DNA from: Paenibacillus sp. H1-7
Lineage (GTDB): Bacteria; Bacillota; Bacilli; Paenibacillales; NBRC-103111
Length of the DNA: 64,000 nt
Assembly (NCBI RefSeq): GCF_022354825.1
Contig: NZ_CP031168.1
Span: 1,737,501-1,801,500, forward strand
Reading direction: 5' to 3'
In this document: positions 1 to 8,616 of the stretch, piece after piece
Position numbering within the stretch: the first letter of the stretch is position 1
Layout of the letters: each line of letters starts with the position of its first letter
The notes under the pieces: generated by a model
Seen by the model: only the letters and a program-made list of their open reading frames with translations
Told to the model about the DNA's origin: nothing
The model's database searches: none
Made by a program: the position numbers and the translations under genes

Positions 1-187
1 CGTTCTTCTTCGACCAGCCGCCATCCCGATAGAGATAGCCCCGGATTTGCTTGCTGTGTAAATCGACGCCTTGAGGGGTATACAGCAGCACTCCGTCAAA
101 CGATTCCCCTATTGCTGCCCGGGCATGGCGGCGGAAATGGTCCGGGTTCTTGATTGCGTGCGTCATAATGCCCAATATTTCGCTCAT
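1..187 (-). CDS. YheC/YheD family ATP-grasp protein, N-terminal fragment
   Basis: This is the first 62 codons of a gene that runs off the left edge. The product begins MSEILGIMTHAIKNP and continues with a hydrophobic segment ending in a YTPQGV motif. That matches the N-terminus of the 410-residue paralog at 4070-5302, which has GIMTTH and FTPQGI in the same places. A GGGAGAG ribosome binding site lies a few bases before the ATG. It belongs to the medium-length class of this paralog family, which starts directly with the GIMT-like segment. The family is linked to spore coats in Bacillus, and the biochemical substrate is not known. The ATP-grasp part is outside the window. Confidence 0.72.
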   Translation of the reverse strand, partial: MSEILGIMTHAIKNPDHFRRHARAAIGESFDGVLLYTPQGVDLHSKQIRGYLYRDGGWSKKN

Positions 188-457
188 ACTTACTCTCCCG
201 TCTATGTTGTTCCGTCCTAGTTCATTTGGTCCCGATGCCGTCGTTTCCAAGCAGGGGCCGCAACATATTATATGAGCAGGTCACTTGTCCCGCGTAATGG
301 TGTCAGCCCAAATTTACCCGTCTTTATCCGTTAGCGGAAGCTGTGAATGTTAACTTGGCCATGGTACTCATTGGCTATGGCTCGAATAGTATAAATAACG
401 TTAGTGACAGCTAATGGAAGGCTTGCACCCGCTGGTATTCACACGGAGGAGATTGAG

Positions 458-1240
458 TTGAAAGGAAATTTGCTTAAGTACCCCGGAAGAAAATGGTTGA
501 AGCACGAGGCGCTGTGGAGCGAGCCTGAGCTTCGCACCTATTTGCCGGAAACCGAGCTGTTCTCGCCGCAATCGTTCAAGGAGATGGTCGGACGGCATTC
601 CGTCCTGTTTCTCAAGCCGGACCTTGGCATGCAGGGGCAAGGCATCTTGAAGGTAACCCGCGGCGGTGAAGACGCATGCACCATCCAAACGGCTTCCCAT
701 ACGTACAGGTTCACCAGTTTGCATACCGCGGCTACGAAGCTGGAACAACGATTCGGAGAGAAAAGGTATATTGTACAGCAAGGCATCGACCTGATTCGAT
801 TCAAAGGGAATCCGGTCGATTACCGTGTGCTTCTGCTTATAAGTGCTAATGAGAAATGGAAATTTTACGGCATTATGGGCAAGGTTGCCGCCAAAAACCA
901 GTTTGTGACGAACTACAGCAGCGGAGGCAAGGCGATCGGGCTGCATCAGGCGCTGGCGCATACGCTTCGCGTTTCCAAGAAAGACGCTCCCAAATGGGAT
1001 GAGCGGATCAAGGTGATGTCGTTCAAAATCGCTGAAGGGATGAAGCGGCATTTTCCCAACATCACCGAGCTGGGGCTGGATCTCGCCATTGATACGAAAC
1101 AGCATATATGGCTGCTGGAGGCGAACACGAAGCCGCAATTTCAGCTGTTCCGGTTTCACTCCGATCCCCAGCTGTTCGGCAAAATCGCTAGCTCCATCCG
1201 TTCCCTCAGATCGACGGATGAGGCAAAAGAAGAGTCATAG
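458..1240 (+). CDS. short YheC/YheD family ATP-grasp protein
   Basis: This 260-residue product consists almost only of the ATP-grasp fold. A glycine-rich ATP-binding strand-loop (FLKPDLGMQGQG) lies near residue 52, and the C-terminal metal-binding segment LLEANTKP near residue 220. The YheC/YheD family is associated with the spore coat, and its ligation substrate is unknown. The TTG start at 458 has GGAGG eight bases upstream. A GTG at 404 is in frame but has no good ribosome binding site. The gene is divergent from the partial paralog at the left edge and convergent with the four-gene paralog operon. It lacks the roughly 80-110 residue N-terminal region of its neighbours, so it is either a minimal form or a decayed duplicate with intact motifs. 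Confidence 0.8.
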   Translation: MKGNLLKYPGRKWLKHEALWSEPELRTYLPETELFSPQSFKEMVGRHSVLFLKPDLGMQGQGILKVTRGGEDACTIQTASHTYRFTSLHTAATKLEQRFGEKRYIVQQGIDLIRFKGNPVDYRVLLLISANEKWKFYGIMGKVAAKNQFVTNYSSGGKAIGLHQALAHTLRVSKKDAPKWDERIKVMSFKIAEGMKRHFPNITELGLDLAIDTKQHIWLLEANTKPQFQLFRFHSDPQLFGKIASSIRSLRSTDEAKEES

Positions 1241-1286
1241 ATCCCATCCGTCATGCCGGATTCCTTCGGCATGACGCCGTAAAGGA

Positions 1287-1323
1287 GAGAGCCCCGCGAT
1301 AGCATTTGCTGTCCGGGGCTCTC
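1287..1323. terminator. hairpin between convergent ATP-grasp genes
   Basis: A perfect 10-bp inverted repeat (GAGAGCCCCG and CGGGGCTCTC) with a 17-base loop sits between two convergent genes. There is no clear T-run on either side, so it is probably a weak or bidirectional terminator. Confidence 0.55.
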
Positions 1324-1396
1324 ATCTATTCTGTCGCCATGAATCCGGCAGGGAGACTTCAGTGGCTCTCTGTCTCCCGCCGGACGGTCATGGCGT

Positions 1397-2587
1397 TTAT
1401 CTTGCTTTGGAGGTGGAGTCTTTAGCCGCGTTTCGTTTCACGGCACCGCTGGATAAGCGGGGGGCTTTGGTCGGCTGTTTGGCTAAATGGATGCTGTATT
1501 GGATCAGGTTATCCAATGATTTTTTCCGTATATGGGGCTCGTCGAACTTCATCGGTTTGGAGTTGGCTTCGAAGAACCAGATTTGGCCGTTGTTATCCAC
1601 GCCCAAATCCATAGACATTTCGCCCAGCATCGATTGGCTGGCTCGCTCTATTTGCTTGGCGATGATCAGAGCGGACTTCTTGGCGCGGTTTAATATTTTT
1701 TTGCTGCCCGCGGGACCGAATCCCGACTCCAACAGCTTGACGGGATCGTCGATGGAGCCGCCTCGCGGAACATGAGTCGTAATGCTCATTTTGCCCGCAA
1801 GTCTTGCGCCTACTCCGGCAATGGTCCAGCGGCCTTTGCTGTTTTTTTGTACGAGAACCCGTAGATCATACGGACGCTGCTTGTAGTTGGCCAAGGTGAT
1901 GCCCTGCTGGATAATGTAATCCTGCGATCCCATCATTTCACGGATTTGGTTCCATAGTTGGGGAATGTTCGAATACCGGGAAATATGGCTTTTCGTTTTA
2001 TCTTGAACGCTTAGCTCGTATCGGCGGGCTTTGGCGTTTTTTTCATAGATTCGGCTTACCTTCATGATCCCCTTGCCCGCTTTCCCGCGGATCGGCTTGA
2101 GATAAAGATTGGGATGCTTCAGCAGAAGCGATTCCAAATCCGCATTCGTTGTCAGCTTTTGGGTGGCCGGGATTAACGATTGCGTGTTCTTCGATTTGTT
2201 CAACCATTCGAATAAAGTCCACTTGTTGAAGAAGGTTGGATTGAAAAAACGGATTTTTCTATGCTTTATGCATGCCTGTAATACTTGCTGAACTTCGGGA
2301 AGCAGCTCGTATTTGCGGAACGGAATCCGGTTATAAATGACGTGCGGGAGAGGAAGCAGCTCTTTTCTCCACTTATTCGTTTGAGAGTTATACGTATACC
2401 CGATCGCCTGATTGCCCATCAGCTTGAATTCGGCTGTCGTCATTACGTAAACCAGAACTCCATATTCTTCGCCGGTATGAATCAAATCGATAAAATTTTC
2501 CTGATTTCCGCGAAAAACCCGTTTTTGATCGGCGTACGTGAGAATGGCCATCGTAGGACGTTGGTTTTCGTGTAGTTCGATGTCCAC
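1397..2587 (-). CDS. YheC/YheD family ATP-grasp protein
   Basis: The product has 396 residues: an N-terminal region of about 110 residues with the family segment HVIYNRIP, then an ATP-grasp domain with YLKPIRGKAGKG and the C-terminal EANSKP metal-binding motif. It is the last gene of a four-gene minus-strand operon. The GTG start directly abuts the TGA of the upstream paralog and has AAGGAGG nine bases before it, so translation is probably coupled. In Bacillus these proteins localise to the forming spore coat; a peptide-like ligase activity is inferred from the fold only. The C-terminus is basic and serine-rich (SSGAVKRNAAKDS), a tail not seen in the paralogs. Confidence 0.82.
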   Translation of the reverse strand: MDIELHENQRPTMAILTYADQKRVFRGNQENFIDLIHTGEEYGVLVYVMTTAEFKLMGNQAIGYTYNSQTNKWRKELLPLPHVIYNRIPFRKYELLPEVQQVLQACIKHRKIRFFNPTFFNKWTLFEWLNKSKNTQSLIPATQKLTTNADLESLLLKHPNLYLKPIRGKAGKGIMKVSRIYEKNAKARRYELSVQDKTKSHISRYSNIPQLWNQIREMMGSQDYIIQQGITLANYKQRPYDLRVLVQKNSKGRWTIAGVGARLAGKMSITTHVPRGGSIDDPVKLLESGFGPAGSKKILNRAKKSALIIAKQIERASQSMLGEMSMDLGVDNNGQIWFFEANSKPMKFDEPHIRKKSLDNLIQYSIHLAKQPTKAPRLSSGAVKRNAAKDSTSKAR

Positions 2588-3952
2588 TCAGGTCTCCCTC
2601 CTTGCTCGAAATCGGCTAAGGTACTGGCAGTAGTCATGAATGTACTGCACAGATGCCTTACCTTCTCCTTTGAGTGCCGGATGCTTGAAGATGGAACGTC
2701 CAGGCTTGGAATTCGCTTCGAACATCCAGATCCGTTCGTTATGATCAATACCGAGGTCGAAGCCAAGCTCGCCCAGCGTATGACGATCGTTATCCTCTAT
2801 CGTTTCAGCCAGCTTGATCGCCGCTTCCTTGGCGGAGGTCAATACTTGGTCCGCCCGGGCTCCGAATATTTGCTTCATCACCTGCTCCGGAGTCATCAGC
2901 TGCCCGCCGGTGCGCACGTGGGTCGTCACGCTGCCTTTGCCGGCTTTCTTGGCACCGATCCCCGCAACCACCCACTGGTTGCTGATGTTCTTGGTCAGGT
3001 GGAAGCGAAAATCGATCGGGCAATTGTCGATTTCGATCAGGCGAATGCCTTGCTGCGCCACATAATTGCTAAGCTTGGCATTACTGCTTCTCAAATGCTG
3101 CATCAAGCCGTCGAATTTGTTGAACCGGAGCAGCACATTGCGGTTGCCTTGCCGGTAACGCGCGTAATAGCCGCGTTTCGGATTGTACGTAAGACGGTAG
3201 ATCCCGAAGCCCAGACTGCCCGCTGTCGGCTTCAAATATATAAATTTGTGTCTATCCAACATCTCTTTTATTTGGATTGAGGAAGGATTGATGTGCGATT
3301 CAGGCACATATTTGAACGCATCCGTTCCCTCGAGCAGATTGTAGATATCCCATTTCTCGAAAAAAGCCCAGTTGAATAGCGGGATGTTCCGTTTGACAAA
3401 GCGCTGTTTGAATTCGTTCATGGATGGCAGTTTCTCCGATTTGCGGCTCGGCAGCCGGTTATAGACAACATCCGGCAGAGGCACGGTTTTGCGGTACCAG
3501 CCGCCGTCCTTTCGCGCGAACGTCCCGGTTACCGTAGCTTGATCCCAGTTCACGTCGCGCGGGGAGAAGCCGAAGAAGAACGAGCGGCCGGAAGCGACGC
3601 GAACGAACTGACGGACAAATTCCGTGCGCGACCCGAAAGGGTTGGAGCTGTTCGATACGCTGGTCAATATTCCGATCAACGGACCAATGCGGATGTCCTT
3701 GCCGTTATTGCACATGATCAATGTCGAGTCCAAGCTTGGAATTTTGAGCTGGGACATGATAGCGAGCGGCACATACAAATGGCTGCCTGGTTTTTTCAAC
3801 AGCTTGAAACCTGTGGAGGCGGTTTTATTGCCCAGGTGAAGGGTCACGGTTCTTGTTTTCGCCAGCTTGAGGGTTCTCGCCAATTCACTAGTCAAGTAGA
3901 TGACTCTTTCCTGTCTCTGCGTCACATGAATCGTGCAAGTTGTCAAACTCAT
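2588..3952 (-). CDS. long YheC/YheD family ATP-grasp protein with extra N-terminal domain
   Basis: The product has 454 residues. Residues 1 to about 105 form an extra beta-rich domain (starts MSLTTCTIHVTQRQE, ends IRIGPLIGILTSV). The shared region with VVYNRLPSRKSEKLPS follows, then an ATP-grasp domain with YLKPTAGSLGFG and MFEANSKPG. The ATG at 3952 has AGGAGG six bases upstream. An in-frame ATG 33 bases earlier would place the ribosome binding site inside the gene and is less likely. The 117-base gap before it holds three hairpins, the last a T-tailed terminator, so this gene and the one after it may be controlled separately from the first two genes of the operon. Confidence 0.82.
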   Translation of the reverse strand: MSLTTCTIHVTQRQERVIYLTSELARTLKLAKTRTVTLHLGNKTASTGFKLLKKPGSHLYVPLAIMSQLKIPSLDSTLIMCNNGKDIRIGPLIGILTSVSNSSNPFGSRTEFVRQFVRVASGRSFFFGFSPRDVNWDQATVTGTFARKDGGWYRKTVPLPDVVYNRLPSRKSEKLPSMNEFKQRFVKRNIPLFNWAFFEKWDIYNLLEGTDAFKYVPESHINPSSIQIKEMLDRHKFIYLKPTAGSLGFGIYRLTYNPKRGYYARYRQGNRNVLLRFNKFDGLMQHLRSSNAKLSNYVAQQGIRLIEIDNCPIDFRFHLTKNISNQWVVAGIGAKKAGKGSVTTHVRTGGQLMTPEQVMKQIFGARADQVLTSAKEAAIKLAETIEDNDRHTLGELGFDLGIDHNERIWMFEANSKPGRSIFKHPALKGEGKASVQYIHDYCQYLSRFRARRET

Positions 3953-3964
3953 GGGTATCCTCCT

Positions 3965-3989
3965 AAAAAAGCTTTGCGACAGCAAAGCT
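3965..3989 (-). terminator. intrinsic terminator or attenuator directly before a ribosome binding site
   Basis: On the minus strand a perfect 8-bp stem (AGCTTTGC, loop TGTC, GCAAAGCT) is followed by six T and then at once by AGGAGG and the start codon of the 454-residue paralog. The form is that of a rho-independent terminator, but its place at the 5' end of a gene suggests attenuation. Two further perfect hairpins precede it (3999-4018 and 4032-4046). Confidence 0.6.
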
Positions 3990-3998
3990 ATCTCCGTG

Positions 3999-4046
3999 GC
4001 AGCGCGAGCGTGCGCTGCGATCCGGAGGAAAGCTTACTTCGTAAGC
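3999..4046 (-). promoter_or_regulatory. two leader hairpins and a possible anti-Shine-Dalgarno segment
   Basis: In the transcribed (minus) direction the leader has hairpin GCTTAC-GAA-GTAAGC, then a single-stranded stretch with TCCTCC, then hairpin GCAGCGC-ACGCTC-GCGCTGC. TCCTCC is complementary to GGAGGA in the ribosome binding site about 65 bases downstream. This suggests alternative pairing that could hide the ribosome binding site. The structure is seen in the sequence; the regulatory role is inferred. Confidence 0.4.
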
Positions 4047-4069
4047 GATGTTTCGTCATCGGGCCGGCT

Positions 4070-5302
4070 CTATTGGGATTTAGCCGGCCTTGGTGTGTTC
4101 TTAAGGCTGCGCGCCGGATTCAACGTCTCTCGCGAGCGGATCAGATAACGGGCATACAGCACCGGATTGGCCAATGCTTTATTCCTTGCCGCATCGTCAT
4201 TAAGATGGGCGAAGATGGCCCGGCCCGGCTTGGAGTTGACCTCCAATATCCATATTTGCCCATCGGTATCGACTCCGAAGTCGATGCCGAGCTCTGCGAG
4301 CCGCCCGTGGCATTGCTCGAGCGCCTCCGGAATTTGCATGGACAGCCGTTCCAGCTGCTCCCGGATGATCTTGGCCTTTTCGGTTCCGAATTGGCCTTCG
4401 ATGTAGGCGAAGGCGGGTTCGACCTGGCCGCCGCCGTGCAGGTTGGAGGTCAGGCTGCCGGATTGCCCCTTGCGGACCGCCATGCCGGTCATTTGCCAGC
4501 GGCCGTTGCCGTCCTTTTGCACAAGGGAGCGTACGTCGAACGCTTCGCCGGAGCTGCCGTGCAGCTGCAAATACTGCTGCAGCAAGTAATCGCGCTTTGC
4601 CGTGAAGCGGCGCAGCCAGCGGAGCAGCTCCGCCTTGTCGGCGAAGCTGCGCTTGATGCGGCGATTGCGCGCATCGCGCCCGCGCACGGTAAACGCCGTC
4701 GGGGCGGTTTCCGCGCTCTCGGGCGCGACGGAGTCAGCCGCATGCAGCCGTGCTGTCGAAGCGGAAGCGGCGGTGCGCTGCACGAGCAGCACGCCGCGGC
4801 CTTGCGATCCGGCTTGCGGCTTCATGAGCACCGTGCCGTGCTCCTGAAGCCATTCGGCCGCAGAGCGCACGCTGCGCATCACTTCCGTTTTCGGCAGGTG
4901 CATATCGAAACGGCCGTCTTTCTCCAGCATTTGCTGGACTTCCCATTTGCCCTTGAGGCCGCGCCCGAGAAAATGGATGGACGGAAAGAGCTGCAGCCTC
5001 CGGACCGTTTCGCGGTATTCCACATATTGGCCCCGATTCGTAAAAAAGCAGCGGTCGTACACGACGCTCGGCATAGGGCATTCATGCGGTCTCCACCTAC
5101 GGGTATTTTTATCGTACACAAAGCCTGTGACCGTGCCCTCGGCCCAGCGGATGCCTTGCGGTGTAAATACAAATACAGTGAATCCCGATTTTGCGCCTAT
5201 CAGGCACAGCTTTCGATAAAAGTCACGATTGTAAAAGGGGGGATTCCCTTCCGTATGAGTGGTCATGATGCCCAATGCGTGTCGGGACGTCGGTGCCATC
5301 AT
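4070..5302 (-). CDS. YheC/YheD family ATP-grasp protein
   Basis: The product has 410 residues of the medium type, beginning MMAPTSRHALGIMTTH. Motifs are FVFTPQGIRW near residue 50, VVYDRCFF, the ATP-binding segment LMKPQAGSQGRG, and the C-terminal ELGIDFGVDTDGQIWILEVNSKPG. Between the two ATP-grasp halves there is an insertion rich in alanine and arginine (STARLHAADSVAPESAET) that the paralogs lack. This stretch is also markedly GC-rich (about 4600-4850). The start ATG follows GAGGTGAT. It is the second gene of the operon, 15 bases after the first. Spore-coat association comes from family knowledge. Confidence 0.82.
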   Translation of the reverse strand: MMAPTSRHALGIMTTHTEGNPPFYNRDFYRKLCLIGAKSGFTVFVFTPQGIRWAEGTVTGFVYDKNTRRWRPHECPMPSVVYDRCFFTNRGQYVEYRETVRRLQLFPSIHFLGRGLKGKWEVQQMLEKDGRFDMHLPKTEVMRSVRSAAEWLQEHGTVLMKPQAGSQGRGVLLVQRTAASASTARLHAADSVAPESAETAPTAFTVRGRDARNRRIKRSFADKAELLRWLRRFTAKRDYLLQQYLQLHGSSGEAFDVRSLVQKDGNGRWQMTGMAVRKGQSGSLTSNLHGGGQVEPAFAYIEGQFGTEKAKIIREQLERLSMQIPEALEQCHGRLAELGIDFGVDTDGQIWILEVNSKPGRAIFAHLNDDAARNKALANPVLYARYLIRSRETLNPARSLKNTPRPAKSQ

Positions 5303-5317
5303 GAGATCACCTCGATT

Positions 5318-6694
5318 TTAAAATTTGGCCGCATAACGGGAATACTGAATGACTCTTTTCACGGATGGACGTATTTTTATTTCGTCCGATAAAGCGGCAT
5401 TGTCTTCCTTGGACGGCTTCGAGTTGACTTCCAGCAGCCACACATTCCCCTGCGTATCCATCGCAAGGTCGATGCCCAGCTCGGCAAAATGCGCAGGGAT
5501 ATTCGTTTCAATGCCCTTGGCGATAGCTAAAGCCGCTTTGCGCAGCTTCAAGGAGCCGCCGGTGCCTGTTGGAGAGTTCGAGCGGGCGAGCGCTTCCTTC
5601 ACCGTCGACAGGCTGCCTCCGCGAGCAAGATTGGAAACAAAGTGATGGTTTCCGGCAATTCGGGCTACGGTGGATGTGACGACCCATTGACCCAGCTCAT
5701 TACGTTGGACTACAGCGCGGAAATCAACTGGATGTCCGTCTACGGAAATGAGATTCACGCCTTGCTGGATTTGATAGCGTCTTTGTTTGATTTTTCCGGC
5801 AAAAGCGGAGAAGAGCTGAGACAAATTCGCATAGGTTTGTTTACGGGCGCCGTTAACATTGGTAATATGACAAATATAGGATTGGCTGCTGGTTCTCGTG
5901 ATCCGGATGATGCCTTTGCCAAGGCTGCCGGAAGCCGGCTTCAGAAATACAACGCGGTATTTGCCGCACATATCCTTCAAGGTTTGATAATTCCGCAGAT
6001 GATGGGATTCCGGCAAATACTGATGCAGTGAGCTTTCCTTGTTCAATGCTTCGAAGACCTCGGTCTTATTTAAATATTTTTCGTTAAACAGGGCTGCATT
6101 GTGATGCGTTTTGACATGACGAAAAAACTGCTGGACGCTGGCCATGTTTTCCAACTTGCGGGACGTCAAGCGGTTATAAACGACATGAGGCATCGGAAAG
6201 GTATGCTTCGTCCATTTGCCGCCGGTCAAGCGCCATCCCTTTATTGTATCGCCTGAGTTTCCCAGTTCGTTCGGGGTAATGAAATAAACCGAAGAGCTGT
6301 AAAGCTTGCTGGCATCGGTTAACTCACGGCAAAACGCAGTGACGGTACCGAAAGGCTTTTCGCTGTTTCCGGCATAATATCTGCTGACCAAGACGCCGAT
6401 TAACGGACCCAGATACAGGTAACGGACGTTGGATTTATACTGCACGCACAACGAATCGCCGTTAATCAGGCCCCATTGGGACGCAAGGGTAGCATCGAGC
6501 CGAAGGATGCCTGCAGTGGACGTCGGAACGACTCTGACTTCATGTCGTGCAGCACCGTAGCGCAGCATGACAGGCGAATTGGGATTGATTTTCCATTTCT
6601 TCATCAATGCATCGCTCAGCATGATAGTCCGTTCGTCCAATTGAGTGCTTGTGCTGGCACTTGAAACTACAATGTTGACCTTCGTTCTTTTCAC
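5318..6694 (-). CDS. long YheC/YheD family ATP-grasp protein, first gene of the operon
   Basis: The product has 458 residues in the long architecture: an N-terminal domain of about 115 residues (VKRTKVNIVVSSAST to YLYLGPLIGVLVSR), the shared segment HVVYNRLTSRKLENMAS, and ATP-grasp motifs FLKPASGSLGKG and LLEVNSKPS. The GTG start at 6694 has AAGGAG eight bases upstream. An in-frame ATG at 6802 would add 36 residues not shared with the 454-residue paralog and lacks a ribosome binding site. This is the promoter-proximal gene of the four-gene operon. The two long paralogs alternate with the two medium ones, which suggests duplication of a long-medium pair. Confidence 0.82.
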   Translation of the reverse strand: MKRTKVNIVVSSASTSTQLDERTIMLSDALMKKWKINPNSPVMLRYGAARHEVRVVPTSTAGILRLDATLASQWGLINGDSLCVQYKSNVRYLYLGPLIGVLVSRYYAGNSEKPFGTVTAFCRELTDASKLYSSSVYFITPNELGNSGDTIKGWRLTGGKWTKHTFPMPHVVYNRLTSRKLENMASVQQFFRHVKTHHNAALFNEKYLNKTEVFEALNKESSLHQYLPESHHLRNYQTLKDMCGKYRVVFLKPASGSLGKGIIRITRTSSQSYICHITNVNGARKQTYANLSQLFSAFAGKIKQRRYQIQQGVNLISVDGHPVDFRAVVQRNELGQWVVTSTVARIAGNHHFVSNLARGGSLSTVKEALARSNSPTGTGGSLKLRKAALAIAKGIETNIPAHFAELGIDLAMDTQGNVWLLEVNSKPSKEDNAALSDEIKIRPSVKRVIQYSRYAAKF

Positions 6695-6823
6695 TGTTGT
6701 AACTCCTTCCCAGTGCCGACTCGCATGACTAATCCAGTGAACTAATTCATCATATGAGGGCGTTTTGACCTTGGTGAAAAGAAACTGAATGCAGAGGCGC
6801 AAAAGGAACAGAAACGGCGTTGT

Positions 6824-6837
6824 TGTAAACGGTTACA
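6824..6837. promoter_or_regulatory. cre-like operator (LacI/CcpA type)
   Basis: TGTAAACGGTTACA fits every fixed position of the catabolite-responsive element consensus TGWAANCGNTNWCA. It is the core of a larger perfect dyad: GTTGTAA, four bases, TTACAAC (6822-6839). It lies in the 465-bp gap between the divergent ATP-grasp operon and the lipoprotein gene, 128 bp before the former's start codon and over 320 bp before the latter's. I see no other feature in 6695-7159 that I can support. Confidence 0.45.
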
Positions 6838-7159
6838 ACGGGCGGGCTATCCAACTGCCTAAGCTGGAAAAAGGAGAGGATCGGCAGGCTCCAACCTACA
6901 AATTGCGACAAACCGGAATACGGGCTCGTACTTGTGCGTCTCCGCTTTACTAATCGGGCTGTCCGGCAGGTTTTGTACATCGCACCGGAGCAGAAGTTGA
7001 GAAATGCAGGGGAAAATGGGTAATATATACGATATGAAAGTGAGAAAAGCGTCTATCGACGTCCTCGGAATCTAATAAATTCTATTGTAGTAAGGAAGAC
7101 GCCATTACAAGGTTTGTTCGAGTTCAATCTGATTCTAAGTTTGCAAAGGAGAGTGTAGT

Positions 7160-8494
7160 ATGAGACAGGCAATTGCTTCGCGTTTTCTAATTCTGCTGTC
7201 TGTGTTCCTGTTAATACTGTCTGCCGGCTGCGAGAGCCGGTCTACTACTGCTAATACATCGCCATCCGGCTCCAATACATCCGAACAAAAAGCAGGAGAG
7301 CCGACGGAGGATGCAGCTGGAAAGCCGCCTGCGGATAATGCGGCACCGGGAGCAACTGCGACACCTGCACCTACAGCACCTACAGCACCTGCAGCTCCAA
7401 AGGATGGCAATGCAGAAGGGGCGGCCAAACCGTCGCAAGCCGGTGAGCCGGCTGCCCAAGAGGCGGCGGTATCGGCGGTTCAGTTCATCAGTCCGACGGA
7501 GGGCTGGGCAGGCGGTCCGGGAGCCGTGCTGCATACGAAGGACGGAGGAGTAACCTGGGAGAAGCAATATGGAGGAAGCGGGAACGTCGAATCGTTCTCC
7601 TTCCTTAACAGCTCGACGGGCTGGGCATTGATGAGGCCGCTTCAGGGCAGCGGCAGCCCGGCTCAGGATGGCAAGCCCGCCCCGGCCGTCCTGCTTCATA
7701 CGGTCAACGGCGGAGCCAAATGGACGGAGCTGACCAACTCGGCGCCCATAAGCAAATCTTTTCGTTTTATTTCGGAGAAGGAGGGCTTTAGCGGAAGCCG
7801 GTATACCTCGGACGGAGGAGCGACATGGACTTCGCTGCCCGTCCCGGCAAACATCAAAGGGGAGCCGTTCTACGTTTCGAAGGATCTGGGCTGGGCGGTT
7901 ACGATGAAACAGCCCGATTATCAGATTCAGCTTACCAAGGATGGAGGCAAGACGTGGAAGACCGTCTGGACGCATGCAACCGTAAGCCAGGTGACCCAGG
8001 CCGTGATTCAGGCAACGAATGCGCAGGACGTGTGGGTGCTGCTAATCGGTGAAAGCGGCATGAGCCAGACATCGTATACGCTGCTGCACAGCAAGGATGA
8101 AGGCAAGGCATGGAAGACGGTTGTAGCCCATTCGACAGCCGGAGGCGGCCCTGCGCCAGGCTACAAGACAGAAGAGCAGGTCGGACCGAAAGGGCCGGGA
8201 ACCAAGCCGGGCCAGCTTGTTGCGATCAATTCGGATACGGCGTATTTGTTCGGCGAGTGCCCGCCTTGCGGTGATTACGGCACCGTATCTGCTGGGTGGA
8301 CCCGTGACGGAGGGACGACTTGGACGAACGGGGAGCAGCAGATTCCCGGATTGAACGCCCAGGCTTCGTTCATCAGCGACAAGCAGGGCTTTCTCCTCGC
8401 AGGCAGCTCCAACATGACTTCCACCCTGTATAAGACGGAGGATGGAGGGAAGAAGTGGACGGCCGTTCAGTCGTTCGGCAAGAAAGGCTCGTAA
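7160..8494 (+). CDS. lipoprotein with YCF48/BNR-like beta-propeller repeats
   Basis: The 444-residue product has a lipoprotein signal peptide (ILLSVFLLILSAGC, acylated Cys near residue 25). A low-complexity Ala/Pro/Thr linker follows to about residue 105, including repeated APTAP units. The rest carries repeats such as GGPGAVLHTKDGGVTWEKQ, TSDGGATWTSLP, TKDGGKTWKTVW and TRDGGTTWTNG, spaced about 50 residues apart. These D-G-G-x-T-W motifs are typical of Ycf48-like and sialidase BNR-type propellers. It is probably anchored on the outer face of the membrane. AAAGGAG precedes the ATG. The ligand is unknown; relatives of this kind in Bacillota are generally uncharacterised. Confidence 0.82.
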   Translation: MRQAIASRFLILLSVFLLILSAGCESRSTTANTSPSGSNTSEQKAGEPTEDAAGKPPADNAAPGATATPAPTAPTAPAAPKDGNAEGAAKPSQAGEPAAQEAAVSAVQFISPTEGWAGGPGAVLHTKDGGVTWEKQYGGSGNVESFSFLNSSTGWALMRPLQGSGSPAQDGKPAPAVLLHTVNGGAKWTELTNSAPISKSFRFISEKEGFSGSRYTSDGGATWTSLPVPANIKGEPFYVSKDLGWAVTMKQPDYQIQLTKDGGKTWKTVWTHATVSQVTQAVIQATNAQDVWVLLIGESGMSQTSYTLLHSKDEGKAWKTVVAHSTAGGGPAPGYKTEEQVGPKGPGTKPGQLVAINSDTAYLFGECPPCGDYGTVSAGWTRDGGTTWTNGEQQIPGLNAQASFISDKQGFLLAGSSNMTSTLYKTEDGGKKWTAVQSFGKKGS

Positions 8495-8520
8495 CTTATA
8501 GGGACAGGTGCCTCAAAAAG

Positions 8521-8565
8521 AAACAACGTGCCGAGAGCTTCATGCTCTCGTGCACGTTGTTTTTG
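8521..8565. terminator. bidirectional intrinsic terminator
   Basis: The stem AACAACGTGC-CGAGAGC, loop, GCTCTCG-TGCACGTTGTT is followed by a T-run on the plus strand. On the minus strand the stem is followed by TTTCTTTTT. It separates the lipoprotein gene from the convergent deformylase gene. Confidence 0.8.
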
Positions 8566-8616
8566 TGTTACCTTTGCTTCAGGAAACGTTCACGAATTCT
8601 TAAGAGAGAATTTTGC

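Noticed and set aside
401..1159. 252-codon frame antisense to the short ATP-grasp gene
   Set aside because: It is the reverse strand of a clear ATP-grasp gene and shows no domain or ribosome binding site.
3539..5392. 617-codon plus-strand frame opposite the ATP-grasp operon
   Set aside because: It spans two real minus-strand genes and the gap between them, with Arg/Ala/Leu-biased content typical of a GC-rich antisense shadow.
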